Below are positions 1 to 8,223 of a DNA stretch of 64,000 nt, piece after piece (the first letter of the stretch is position 1; each line of letters begins with the position of its first letter). The notes beneath the pieces are model-generated. The model was not told where the DNA came from. It ran no database searches and saw only the letters and a program-made list of their open reading frames with translations. The stretch is from Streptomyces sioyaensis (GTDB lineage Bacteria > Actinomycetota > Actinomycetes > Streptomycetales > Streptomycetaceae). The position numbers were made by a program, and so were the translations under genes. Location: positions 87,465-151,464 of the forward strand of contig NZ_SDIF01000002.1 in assembly GCF_004122735.1 (NCBI RefSeq). Reading direction: 5' to 3'.

Positions 1-1
1 C

Positions 2-547
2 GGTGAGCGGATCGCGCTGACCGGGACCAACGGTTCGGGGAAGACGACCCTGTTGCGCGCGGTGCTCGGCCTGCACCGGCGGGTCGACGGGGAGATCCTG
101 GTCGGCGGGCGGGGCACGCGCACCGCCGCCGAGTGGGCATGGCGGCGGCGGGCCTGCGCATGGATTCCGCAGCGTCCGGCCGCCGGGCGGTTCCCGCTGC
201 TCGCCGGTGAGCTGCTGGCGAGCAGCGGATCCCCGGCCGAGGCGGCGGAGGCGGCCGGGCGGCTGGGCGTCGGCATGATGGCGGACCGGCCGCTGAGCAG
301 TCTGTCGGGCGGCCAGTTGCAGCGGATGCACCTGGCGCGCGCGGTGGGCTGTGTCGCGGCCGGCGCCGGGGTGCTGCTCGCGGACGAGCCGACCGCGGCG
401 CTGGACTTCGCGGGGCAGGAGGAGGCCGCCGAACTCCTCACCACCCTGTCGGTGACGCTGCTCGTGGTCACCCACGACCGGGCGATGGCCGCGCGCTGCG
501 ACCGGACGTGGGAGATGGCCGCCGGGCGTCTGCGGGAGGTGTCATGA
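2..547 (+). CDS. aztA: Zinc-type ABC transporter ATPase, 5' end missing
   Basis: ATP-hydrolysing subunit of a metal importer on the cytoplasmic face. The reading frame is already open at the window edge, so the first residues lie upstream. It begins GERIALTGTNGSGKTT, which contains the Walker A P-loop. The ABC signature LSGGQ lies near residue 101, Walker B (LLADEP) follows, and a switch histidine sits in VVTHD. The stop overlaps the next start (ATGA), and an eight-helix permease and a lipoprotein follow, the usual order of the actinobacterial AztABC zinc system. Zinc rather than manganese is inferred from that resemblance. Any Zur operator would lie outside the window. Confidence 0.88.
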   Translation, partial: GERIALTGTNGSGKTTLLRAVLGLHRRVDGEILVGGRGTRTAAEWAWRRRACAWIPQRPAAGRFPLLAGELLASSGSPAEAAEAAGRLGVGMMADRPLSSLSGGQLQRMHLARAVGCVAAGAGVLLADEPTAALDFAGQEEAAELLTTLSVTLLVVTHDRAMAARCDRTWEMAAGRLREVS

Positions 548-1407
548 GCGCGCTCGGGCAGATCGGTGAGCTGTGGCAACTGGTGCCGGTGCAGCGGGCC
601 GGTGGCGGGCTGCTGCTCGCCGCCTTCGGACTGCCGATCGTCGGGGTGGTGATCGTCGGTCTCGACATCATGCCGGTGCGCTTCGCCATGATGCACGTCG
701 CGCTGCTGGGGATCGCCGTGGGGCAACTGGTGGGTCTCGACCCGGTGCTGTGTGCGCTGGTGGCGTGTGCGCTGGCCGGCGCGGGGGTGGCGCCGCTGGC
801 GCGGACCGCGGACGGCCTGTCGGGGGCGATGGGGCTGCTGATGAGCCTGGCCATCGCCGCCGCGCTGTTGCTGCTGGCGCTCTCCGGGGTCAACGCCAAC
901 GGCGCCTTCGCGCTGCTGTGGGGCTCGATCCTGGCGGTGCGCCCGGCCGACCTGGCCGTGCTCGGGGCACTGGCGCTGGCGGTCCCCGCGCTCTTCGTCT
1001 GGCGCCGCCGCGACCTGGCGCTGCTGCTGCACGACCGGGAGCTGGCGCAGTGCTCCGGGGTGGCGGTGCAGCGGCTGACCGTGCTGCTGCTGGTCCTGGT
1101 GGCGGTCGCGGTGGCAGGCGCCATCCGGCTGACGGGCGCGCTGCTGGTGGACGCCCTGACCCTGCTCCCGGCCCTCGCCGCCCGTCGCCTCGGCCGCTCC
1201 CTGGTGTCGATCACGGCGTGGGCGGTCGGCATCGGCGTCGTCGTGAACGTCGCCGGATTTCTGCTGTCGCTGGCCTGGGACCTGCCGCCCGGCCCGGTAC
1301 TCGTCCTCGCCGCGGGGGCCGTCGCCCTCGTCGCGCATCTCATCCCCGAACGGAGAACTCGCTCATGGCGCCTGCCCGCCGCATCTTCCGCCCCGTCACC
1401 GCACTGA
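544..1407 (+). CDS. aztB: Zinc-type ABC transporter permease
   Basis: Membrane-spanning subunit that moves the metal ion through the membrane, ABC-3 permease family (PF00950). The 287-residue protein is almost entirely hydrophobic, with about eight or nine predicted helices, and carries the family-typical segment LTGALLVDALTLLPALAA near residue 200. The ATG overlaps the stop of the ATPase gene by four bases, so translation is probably coupled. The 3' end overlaps the lipoprotein gene by 43 bases, which fixes the three as one operon. Confidence 0.87.
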   Translation: MSALGQIGELWQLVPVQRAGGGLLLAAFGLPIVGVVIVGLDIMPVRFAMMHVALLGIAVGQLVGLDPVLCALVACALAGAGVAPLARTADGLSGAMGLLMSLAIAAALLLLALSGVNANGAFALLWGSILAVRPADLAVLGALALAVPALFVWRRRDLALLLHDRELAQCSGVAVQRLTVLLLVLVAVAVAGAIRLTGALLVDALTLLPALAARRLGRSLVSITAWAVGIGVVVNVAGFLLSLAWDLPPGPVLVLAAGAVALVAHLIPERRTRSWRLPAASSAPSPH

Positions 1408-2165
1408 GTGCGGGGCTGCTCCTGCTGACCGGCCTGACCGGCTGTGGAGCCGGGACCGACAAGGACGCCGCAAAGGGGTCGTCCGGCCCGGTCGTCGTCG
1501 CGACCTCCAGTTGGGAGGCGGCGCTGGCCAAGGCGGCCGGGGCCAAGAACGTCAAGTCCCTCGTCCCCGCGTCGGTCCGGCATGCGCCCGACTACGACCT
1601 CAAGCCGTCCGACCTGGCCACGGTCTCCGGAGCCGACTACGTCCTGTACGCCTCCTTCGAGCCCTTCGCGGGACGGATCAAGGAGGCGGCGGGCTCCCAC
1701 GCGAAGTTGGTCGAGGTCACCCTGGACAACGCGCCCGCGACGACGAAGGCCCAGGTCACCAAGCTGGGCAAGAAGTTCGGCACCGAACCGGCCGCCGCCA
1801 GGTGGAACTCCACCTTCACCGCCCGCTGGCAATCCCTCGGCCGCCAGGTGAAGGCCAGTTGGCCCGGCGGCAAGGCTCCCACGGTCGCGGCGCAGAAGTT
1901 CACGACCTGGGCGGCCGATCTGGCGGGCGCGCGGGTGGTCGGCACGTACGGACCGGAGGCGGTCACCCCCGGCCGGCTGTCGGCGCTGACGGCGAAGAAG
2001 CCCGCGTTCGTCCTGGAGAACGAGAACATGTCGACCGGAACCGTACTGCCCGGCTCGGGCGCCGAGCAGCTGAACATCGTCAACTACCCGGGCAAGGACC
2101 TCGACTTGCTGGCCGTGTACGCCAAGGCCGCCACACAGATGGAGAGGGCGTTCTCGCGCGGTTGA
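1365..2165 (+). CDS. aztC: Metal-binding lipoprotein of the zinc ABC importer
   Basis: Extracellular solute-binding protein that captures the metal for the permease. It has a lipoprotein signal peptide with lipobox LTGC near residue 26, then the two-lobed fold of the ZnuA/TroA family (PF01297). Candidate metal ligands are His near residue 66 (VRHAPDYD) and acidic residues of the second lobe; ENENMS and GSGAEQLNIVN match conserved family blocks. At 266 residues it is short for the family and lacks the long His-rich loop. The ATG lies inside the end of the permease gene. The fourth gene often found with this set (aztD) is not present; an unrelated hydrolase follows. The symbol rests on gene order. 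Confidence 0.8.
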   Translation: MAPARRIFRPVTALSAGLLLLTGLTGCGAGTDKDAAKGSSGPVVVATSSWEAALAKAAGAKNVKSLVPASVRHAPDYDLKPSDLATVSGADYVLYASFEPFAGRIKEAAGSHAKLVEVTLDNAPATTKAQVTKLGKKFGTEPAAARWNSTFTARWQSLGRQVKASWPGGKAPTVAAQKFTTWAADLAGARVVGTYGPEAVTPGRLSALTAKKPAFVLENENMSTGTVLPGSGAEQLNIVNYPGKDLDLLAVYAKAATQMERAFSRG

Positions 2166-2313
2166 GTACCTGCTCTCGATCGCGAATCGTCATCGGACAC
2201 GGCTTCATAGTCGTTCGTGGGGCCACGCGAAGTCCGCGCAATGCCGCCACTCGTGGGGTCCGGAAGTCAAGGGACGCTGCTGGGGACGGCATGTCGCGTG
2301 GGACAGTGCCGGC

Positions 2314-3192
2314 ATGACCGCCATCTACAGGAGTGCTGCTGCTCATCGGGATGTCGAAAGGTGGTGCACCGATCGGCTCGCACGATGGCCGGTGTCCCAC
2401 CGGACCATGGCACTGACCACATGCGCCGGCCGAACCCATGTCGTCGCCGCGGGAGAGGAAGCCGGTCCGCAGCAGCTCACACCCCGTGTGGTGGTGGTTC
2501 CCGGCACCAACTTCAACGCTGCCGCCAGCCTTCCGCTGGTCACTGCGCTGGCGGCACGCTGGCCCACCTATGCCGTAGATGTGCCCGGACAGCCAGGACT
2601 CAGCTCCGCCGAGCGTCCCGGGCAACACCGGCTGGTCCGGTACGGGCAGTGGCTTCAAGAAGTACTGGACGAGATCAGCCCGGGGCCAACCGTCGTAGTG
2701 GGCCATTCACTTGGTGGCGGCATAGCGCTGGCCTGCGACGTCCCGCAGCTCATCGGGCGCGTACTTGCCTCTCCCGCCGGATTGACCCGACTCAAGGTCA
2801 CTGGCCGGGTCCTGGCGGCCACACTCCCCTGGCTCGCCCGCCCAACCGAGGCCCGCAGCGCGACACTGCTGCGCCAGATGCACGGGCCCGACCGGCAACC
2901 GTCCGCCGAACTCGTTACCTGGATGAACCTCCTCGCCCGATCCTGCCGCTCCAGTCTGGCGCCCGCACCCCTCCCTGACGTGATACTCGCCCGGTCCCGG
3001 CGGGTGACGAACGTGGTGGCGACCGGCGAGCACGATGTCTTCCTGCCACCGTCCCGGCTGACTTCGCCCGCTTCCCGCCACCTCGGCGTCGTGGTCGACA
3101 CCGTCCCCGATGCGGGGCACCTCGTGGTCGAGGAACACCCGGAGACGATCGTCACGATGGTGGCAGCTCTGATAGGGACGGGTCGAGCCTGA
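2314..3192 (+). CDS. Alpha/beta hydrolase
   Basis: Cytosolic alpha/beta-fold hydrolase of unknown substrate, 292 residues. The nucleophile elbow is GHSLGG (Ser near residue 131), the acid is probably Asp in GEHDVFLP and the base His in DAGHLV close to the C-terminus. The oxyanion region is VVVPGTNF near residue 70. The last dozen codons overlap, on the other strand, the end of a decayed transposase, so the C-terminus may have been altered when that element inserted or eroded. No operon partner is obvious. Confidence 0.8.
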   Translation: MTAIYRSAAAHRDVERWCTDRLARWPVSHRTMALTTCAGRTHVVAAGEEAGPQQLTPRVVVVPGTNFNAAASLPLVTALAARWPTYAVDVPGQPGLSSAERPGQHRLVRYGQWLQEVLDEISPGPTVVVGHSLGGGIALACDVPQLIGRVLASPAGLTRLKVTGRVLAATLPWLARPTEARSATLLRQMHGPDRQPSAELVTWMNLLARSCRSSLAPAPLPDVILARSRRVTNVVATGEHDVFLPPSRLTSPASRHLGVVVDTVPDAGHLVVEEHPETIVTMVAALIGTGRA

Positions 3193-3330
3193 ACAGCAGA
3201 TCGTCCAGGTCGGAGGTGGTGAACCTCCACTGGAACGGCTGTGCCGTGGCGTTGTAGCGGTCTTCGACCGGTGCTCGGTCTTGTGGCCGTAGGCCATCTT
3301 CTTCAACCGCACGCGTTCGGCGGCACTCGG
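3152..3330 (-). pseudogene. IS630-family transposase C-terminal remnant
   Basis: Translated on the minus strand, this stretch gives VEDRYNATAQPF, then QWRFTTSDLDDLLFRLD, then a short tail and a stop at 3152. This is the characteristic C-terminal end of Streptomyces IS630-type transposases. No DDE catalytic core or inverted repeats are seen nearby, and the sequence further upstream on that strand does not read as transposase, so only the end survives. It overlaps the last 41 bases of the hydrolase gene. Recognition is from memory of the family motif. Confidence 0.6.
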
Positions 3331-3664
3331 GGCCATCGGACAGGGGGTGCGGTCGGGCACGGCGGGCGAACCGATCGGCCGACGTGGATCACTGGTACCC
3401 CGCAGCCTGCCCCGCCCGTCCCCGTCCCAGCCCCGCAATGACCGGTGCAAGAGGCCACTTGGACAGGGAAAACGCAACTTCGACAAGGCCCGCAGAGGCA
3501 GCTACCTTCACCTGGTCTTCGGCGATCGCCCACGGTCGCACAGGAGTTCCTTCAGGCTGAGCCACCCGCGACGGGATGAGTTGGTCACGCCCTACGGATC
3601 CTCGCCCCCATGCGTCAGCCACCGAAAAGGGTCCACACCAGGTACCCCAACCAGGGAGAGACAC
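3331..3664. other. Intergenic stretch, no gene seen
   Basis: Between the transposase remnant and the DUF3291 gene. Open frames here are short and have neither ribosome-binding sites nor recognisable motifs. It presumably holds the promoter of the DUF3291 gene and further debris of the insertion element. Confidence 0.4.
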
Positions 3665-4222
3665 ATGCCTCATCTTGCTCTGTACACATTCGGCGTTCTG
3701 AAGTCACCTCTCGCCGATCCCGCACCTCTCACGAACGAGTTCTACGACATTGGTGAGGCCATCTACCGGAAGATCGGCCAGCACCCCGGATACCTCGCTC
3801 ATGCTGAAGCGGCAGACGGTGACCGGGGCTCACACTTCGAGGCGGACTGGGGTGCATGGGGAGAGTTCGCCGTACCGACCTGGTACGGCAAGGGCCGTAC
3901 GGTGGAAACCACCGCCCTGGCCGCGACCCTCTCGCTCTGGACCGGCCTGCGCCCCGCCTTCGACGCCATCTACACCGGCCTGCACCGTGAGGCGCTGAAC
4001 AGGCGTTACGACTGGTTCGAGAGGGCAGAACACCCGAGTTACGTGTTCTGGTGGGTCTCCGACGACGTGATACCCACCTGGGAGGACGGGGTTTCGAGGC
4101 TGACACACCTCCACGACCACGGCTCCGCGCCGCACGCCTTCACCTTCCACCACTCGTTCGCCCCGGACGGAACTCCGACCAGGATCAAAGGCATCGGGCC
4201 GAAGAGCGACCAGGTTCGCTGA
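3665..4222 (+). CDS. DUF3291 domain protein
   Basis: A 185-residue cytosolic protein of the DUF3291 group, whose function is not established. Seen in sequence: an N-terminal LALYTFGVLK strand and the block SYVFWWVSDDVIPTWEDG, which resembles the YVLWWV-x-IPTxEE block of the family; a His/Phe-rich tail (HAFTFHHSF) follows. The start is supported by GGGAGA seven bases upstream. The frame remains open further upstream without homology. It stands alone, after the transposase debris. Confidence 0.72.
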   Translation: MPHLALYTFGVLKSPLADPAPLTNEFYDIGEAIYRKIGQHPGYLAHAEAADGDRGSHFEADWGAWGEFAVPTWYGKGRTVETTALAATLSLWTGLRPAFDAIYTGLHREALNRRYDWFERAEHPSYVFWWVSDDVIPTWEDGVSRLTHLHDHGSAPHAFTFHHSFAPDGTPTRIKGIGPKSDQVR

Positions 4223-4466
4223 CAGGGAAGCCTGAACGACTGGGTTCGCTGTCAGAACGCCTCGATTGAATGACGGCGAACGGATGCGTCTGCGCTACGG
4301 CGGATCCGCCAGTACCTGGGGCTTAGCCCTCTACCTCGCGAGCACCGATGAAGTACCAAGACGCCATCCTGCCCACCAGCGGCTTCGCCGGCACCCACGA
4401 AGATGCCCTCGACTGCGCCTGCGGCCGCTACCTCACCGGCCCCAGCATCTGACCCCGCACCACGGA
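4223..4466. other. Intergenic with a possible 34-codon frame
   Basis: A short plus-strand frame at 4348-4452 begins MKYQDAILPTSGF and ends TGPSI, with two cysteines. It lacks a good ribosome-binding site and I do not recognise it. It could be a peptide gene or a gene fragment. Nothing else is seen here. Confidence 0.25.
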
Positions 4467-4499
4467 GGGGGAAGAGCCGGCAGGTCCGGCCCTTCCCCC
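4467..4499. terminator. Hairpin after the AMP-ligase gene
   Basis: Arms GGGGGAAG (4467-4474) and CTTCCCCC (4492-4499) enclose an inner CCGG/CCGG pair. It lies 19 bases beyond the stop of the minus-strand ligase gene. There is no clear U-tract, as is usual in this genus. Confidence 0.5.
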
Positions 4500-4517
4500 G
4501 CCCTTGCTCTTCGACTG

Positions 4518-6191
4518 TCAGCCGGCCCGTGTCCGGTCCGCGGGAAACGCGTCGGCGGCCCGGGCCCGCAGGGCCGCGCGGTCGGGCTTGCCGGCCGGGG
4601 TGAGTGGCAGGTCGTCGGTGATCAGCAGCAGGTGCTCGGGGTGCTTACGGCGTTCCAGTCCGAGCCGGTCCAGGTGGGCGCACAGGCTCTCCAGCGTCGG
4701 TTGCCGGCCGGGCCTGGGGACGACGCAGGCCGCGAGGCGTTCCCCCATCAGCGGATCGGGGACGCCGACGCACAGCACGTCCCGTATGTCCGGATGGGAC
4801 GAGAGCTCTCCTTCGACCTCGGCGGGGCTGACGTTGGCGCCGCCGCGGATCACGATGTCCTTGAGGCGGCCGACCACGCGCAGGGCCCCGTCGTCGGTGA
4901 ACCGGCCGAGATCACCGGTACGGACCCAGCCGTCCGCCGTGCGGTAGCGCATGTTCAGCTCGGGCGCGCCGACGTAGCACAACGGGGTCATCGGACCGCG
5001 GGCGAGGATCTCTCCCGCGTCACCGGAAGCGCCGCCCTGGAGGGGGGCGATGCGGATCTCGCAGACACCGGGGTCGGGCCGGCCCACCACGATCCCCGGC
5101 CCGGTCTCCGGTCCGGCCGGCCCGGTCAGACCGCCGTGGCAGTGGACGCCGTCGGCGGAACCGTAGAGGTTGACGACGGCGCAGCCGAAGACCCGGTGGG
5201 CCTCTTCGCGGGTGGCCGCGTCCAGCGCGGAACCGCCGAGCACCAACGCGGTGGGGGCGGCGGGCCGTTCGTGCTCCGTCGCGGGCCGGTCGAGCATCAT
5301 GCGCACCATGGTGGGCACGGCCATGACATGGGTGGGCCGGTGGGCGCGGATCGCCTCCAGGGCGGCGTCCGGCGTGAACCGGTCGAGCAGGACGAGGCAG
5401 CCGCCGTGCCGGGCGAGGGTCACCGCCGTGCCGCTGCTGCCGAAGGCCGAGGCCAGCGGCACCAGGAACAGACAGCGTGGTGGTGTGCCGTCCCGCAGCA
5501 GTGACGCGAGCGAGTTGCCGCGGCCGCCGGCGAGCGCGTTGTGGGAGTACGCCACCATCTTGGGCTCGGCCTCCGAGCCGGAGGACACCAGGATGCGGGC
5601 GGCCGCATCGGGGTCGGGACGCGCGGGCCGGAAGTCGGCCGCCTCGGTCTCCAGCAGCGCGTCCAGCGACAGACAGCCCTCGGGGGTCGGGCCGGGGCCG
5701 GCCGCGATCACCGTGTGCAGCGCGGGGAGTTCGCCGCCGGCTCCGGCGGGGCGGATCGGTTCGGCCGGCTCCCGTGCGGGCGCGAGGCCACGGTACGCGG
5801 TGGCCGTGAGCACGGCCCGCGCACCGGAGCGGCCGAGCAGGGACAGCGCCTCCCGCCCGCCGCGCCCGACGGGAAACGGCAGGGCGACGGCCCCCAGCGC
5901 GGCAAGGGCCAGGTCGGCCGCCACCGCCTCTCTGTTGTTGGGGAGTTGGACGCCCACCGTATCGCCCGAGCCGATGCCCGTCCGGGCAAGTCCCGCGGCC
6001 AGACATCGGGCCCGGCGGTCCAGGTCCGCGTAACTGATCGCGCCCTGTGCGTCGATCACGGCGGTGTCGTGGGGGCGGGCGACCCGCTGGGCGCGGAACA
6101 GGCTGTACAGATCCAGGTCGGGGCAGTGTCCTTCGGCGGCCCAGGTGCGGCGCAGGGTGGCCGGGACGAGGTCGTGGAAGCGGGGTGTCAC
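4518..6191 (-). CDS. AMP-dependent acyl-CoA ligase
   Basis: Member of the ANL superfamily (AMP-binding, PF00501) that would adenylate a carboxylic acid and pass it to CoA or another thiol. Length 557 residues. The A3 loop is SSGSEAEPKMVAYSHN near residue 190, an unusual version of SGTTGxPKG. Further blocks are NLYGSADG, YRTADGWVRTGD and RLKDIVIRGGANVSPAEVE, with the C-terminal lysine in LPLTPAGKPDR. The start is a GTG that overlaps the stop of the CoA-transferase gene (GTGA), with GGAGG upstream. It is the last gene of a two-gene minus-strand operon. The substrate is unknown; a carnitine- or cyclic-acid-type acid would fit the neighbours. Confidence 0.87.
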   Translation of the reverse strand: MTPRFHDLVPATLRRTWAAEGHCPDLDLYSLFRAQRVARPHDTAVIDAQGAISYADLDRRARCLAAGLARTGIGSGDTVGVQLPNNREAVAADLALAALGAVALPFPVGRGGREALSLLGRSGARAVLTATAYRGLAPAREPAEPIRPAGAGGELPALHTVIAAGPGPTPEGCLSLDALLETEAADFRPARPDPDAAARILVSSGSEAEPKMVAYSHNALAGGRGNSLASLLRDGTPPRCLFLVPLASAFGSSGTAVTLARHGGCLVLLDRFTPDAALEAIRAHRPTHVMAVPTMVRMMLDRPATEHERPAAPTALVLGGSALDAATREEAHRVFGCAVVNLYGSADGVHCHGGLTGPAGPETGPGIVVGRPDPGVCEIRIAPLQGGASGDAGEILARGPMTPLCYVGAPELNMRYRTADGWVRTGDLGRFTDDGALRVVGRLKDIVIRGGANVSPAEVEGELSSHPDIRDVLCVGVPDPLMGERLAACVVPRPGRQPTLESLCAHLDRLGLERRKHPEHLLLITDDLPLTPAGKPDRAALRARAADAFPADRTRAG

Positions 6192-7999
6192 AGGAACCTC
6201 CAGGGCGAGGGGACGACCAGGGAGCCGTGGGTGTCGCGGGTCAGGGCCGCGCCCACCCGCGGGTCGGCCGGCAGCGCGGCAAGGTCGGTGGTGACGGCGG
6301 TGGCGCAGTGGCCCCGCGCCCGCAGGGCGGCAACCGCCTGATCCGTGGGCAGGTCCCGCAGCGGCGGGAAGGCGGCGGCCGCCGTACGGGAAGCGGCATC
6401 GGACGGGGCCAGCCAGCCGTCGGCGGTCGGCAGCGGATGGCGGAACCCGGCCGGGCGGCGCCGCGCCCGGCCGCCCGCGGCCCGGTGCACGGCGGGCGCG
6501 GTGAGCAGCTCCGCGGCGCCCAGCAGCGAGGACTCCACCCGCACCCCGCGGCCGGCGCGCTCGCGCAGCAGCAGACCGGCCAGTACCGCTCCGGCGCCGA
6601 GCAGTCCGCCGAGCACATCGAGCAGGGTCATCAGGGAAGGGGCGGGCGGCTCGTCGACGGGGCGGGCCGCTTCGCCGACGCCGGTACGGGCCTGCACCAT
6701 GAAGTCGGTGCCCATCGGGGCATCGGGGAGCGGGCGGTCCGCCCAGCCGCTGGTGTACGCGTACACCAGGCCCGGGTTGACCGACGCGAGGCGATCGGCG
6801 TCCAGCCCGAACCGTTCCGCCTTGCCCGGCGCCCAGTTGTGCAGGAAGACCGACGCGCCGGCGGCCAGCTCCCGCAACTCGCCCTGCCCGGCACGGGACT
6901 TGATGTCGATCTCGACGGCACGCTTGCCCCGGTTGAGGGCGAGCCAGCGGGCGGAGACATCCGTACAGCAGGGCGGCATGCCGCGCAGCGGGTCCCCGCC
7001 CGGCGGTTCGATCCGCAGTACGTCCGCGCCGAGCAGGCCGAGCAGATGGGCGGCGAGCGGCGCCTGGACCCGGCGGCCCGCTTCCAGCACGGTCAGACCG
7101 GCGAGGGGGAGCGCCGCCGGGGGAGTGCCGCGGTCGGCCGGCGCGCTCACCGGCTCGTCCCGCGGGGTCACGGTCCACGGCCCGCCGGAACCCGCCTCCG
7201 GGTGCCCCGTCAGCGGATACACGGCACACACCTCGGCCCCCGAGGACGCGGCGGCCTGCCGGACCCGCGCCCAGGACACGGCGCGCGCCGTCTCGTGCAG
7301 TGGCTCGGGCAGCGGCGCGCAGGCGGTGGCGTACCGGAACTGGAACGGACGCCATCCGGCGCGTATCGCGTCCTCGGGTGCACCGAGTGCGCGCCAGAAC
7401 CGAGCCCAGGGGCCGGGCTCCAGTGCCTCCAGTTCGAAGGCCGTGCCGCAGGAGGCGGTGAACGGCGGGCCGCCGGGGGCGGACGGCACGGCCTCCGCCT
7501 CCGGCGCGTTCGCCGCGGCGAGGTACTGGGACAGCGTCAGCAGCGCGGCCCGGTCGGCCCCGGTACCCAGCTGCACGGCGTCGCTGACGCCGCGGGCCCG
7601 GCCCAGCAGTCCGGCGAGCAGGCCCTGTACCGAGAGCACCGACGCACAGGTGGCGGCGTAGTCGACGGCGAGCCCCCGCGGGGCCCCGTCGCGTCTGCCG
7701 TGCACATGCATCATTCCGGTGGCGGCCTGGACGGTCGCCTCGTCGGCGGCGTCCGCGTCCGGCAGCACGTCGGCCCAGGCGGTGTACGCGGTGACCTCGC
7801 CCAGCAGGCGTCCGGTGGCCGCGAATCGTGCGGGGCCCGACGGCGCGGCCGGGGAGGCACCGGCCGGTGTCGCGTCGATGCGCGCACCGAGTGCCCGCAG
7901 CGTGCCCAGCGACGGTGCGGTGAGCGCGGCCGGTCCCGAGACCTGAATGTCCACCTCCTCCAGTGGTCGCATCGCACCGATGACAGTGGGGTGTCCCAC
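6188..7999 (-). CDS. Family III CoA transferase, double-length form
   Basis: CaiB/BaiF-type CoA transferase (PF02515). The typical family member is near 400 residues; this one is 603. The C-terminal half holds the family blocks: AGLTVLEAGRRVQAPLAAH, GADVLRIEPPGGDPLRG, LNRGKRAVEID, and the probable catalytic Asp in GTDFMVQARTG. The first 280 residues look like a weak, partly degenerate second copy (LGTLRALGARID resembles the start of the fold). The GTG start was chosen because GGAGAGGAA lies just upstream; an ATG nine codons later is an alternative. It is translationally coupled to the ligase. Confidence 0.82.
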   Translation of the reverse strand: MGHPTVIGAMRPLEEVDIQVSGPAALTAPSLGTLRALGARIDATPAGASPAAPSGPARFAATGRLLGEVTAYTAWADVLPDADAADEATVQAATGMMHVHGRRDGAPRGLAVDYAATCASVLSVQGLLAGLLGRARGVSDAVQLGTGADRAALLTLSQYLAAANAPEAEAVPSAPGGPPFTASCGTAFELEALEPGPWARFWRALGAPEDAIRAGWRPFQFRYATACAPLPEPLHETARAVSWARVRQAAASSGAEVCAVYPLTGHPEAGSGGPWTVTPRDEPVSAPADRGTPPAALPLAGLTVLEAGRRVQAPLAAHLLGLLGADVLRIEPPGGDPLRGMPPCCTDVSARWLALNRGKRAVEIDIKSRAGQGELRELAAGASVFLHNWAPGKAERFGLDADRLASVNPGLVYAYTSGWADRPLPDAPMGTDFMVQARTGVGEAARPVDEPPAPSLMTLLDVLGGLLGAGAVLAGLLLRERAGRGVRVESSLLGAAELLTAPAVHRAAGGRARRRPAGFRHPLPTADGWLAPSDAASRTAAAAFPPLRDLPTDQAVAALRARGHCATAVTTDLAALPADPRVGAALTRDTHGSLVVPSPWRFL

Positions 8000-8050
8000 G
8001 GCATTCCTCTCCGGCGGCGGCAGCGCGCCGCACGTCTCGTACGGACCTGA

Positions 8051-8120
8051 ACGGACGTGGATGGACGGATGTGGGCTGACGGATGTGGACGGATGGATGT
8101 GGACGGACGGATGTGGGCGG
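8051..8120. repeat. Degenerate GACGGATGTGG repeats between divergent genes
   Basis: The unit GACGGATGTGG occurs at 8064-8074, 8078-8088 and 8106-8116, with a partial copy between. The repeats lie in the 224-base gap between the CoA-transferase start and the dehydrogenase start. They could be operator copies for both transcription units or simple slippage products. Confidence 0.5.
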
Positions 8121-8223
8121 TATGGACTGGCGGGAACCGGACGACTCCTGGGGCCGACCAACTCCACGGCCAGTAAGTCGGACTGTCGGTTCACCGAGTT
8201 CCCGGTGAATGCGGAGGAAAGCC

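Noticed and set aside
8051..8120. Short repeats considered as a CRISPR array
   Set aside because: Units are about 11 bases, imperfect and irregularly spaced without unique spacers, and no cas genes are present.
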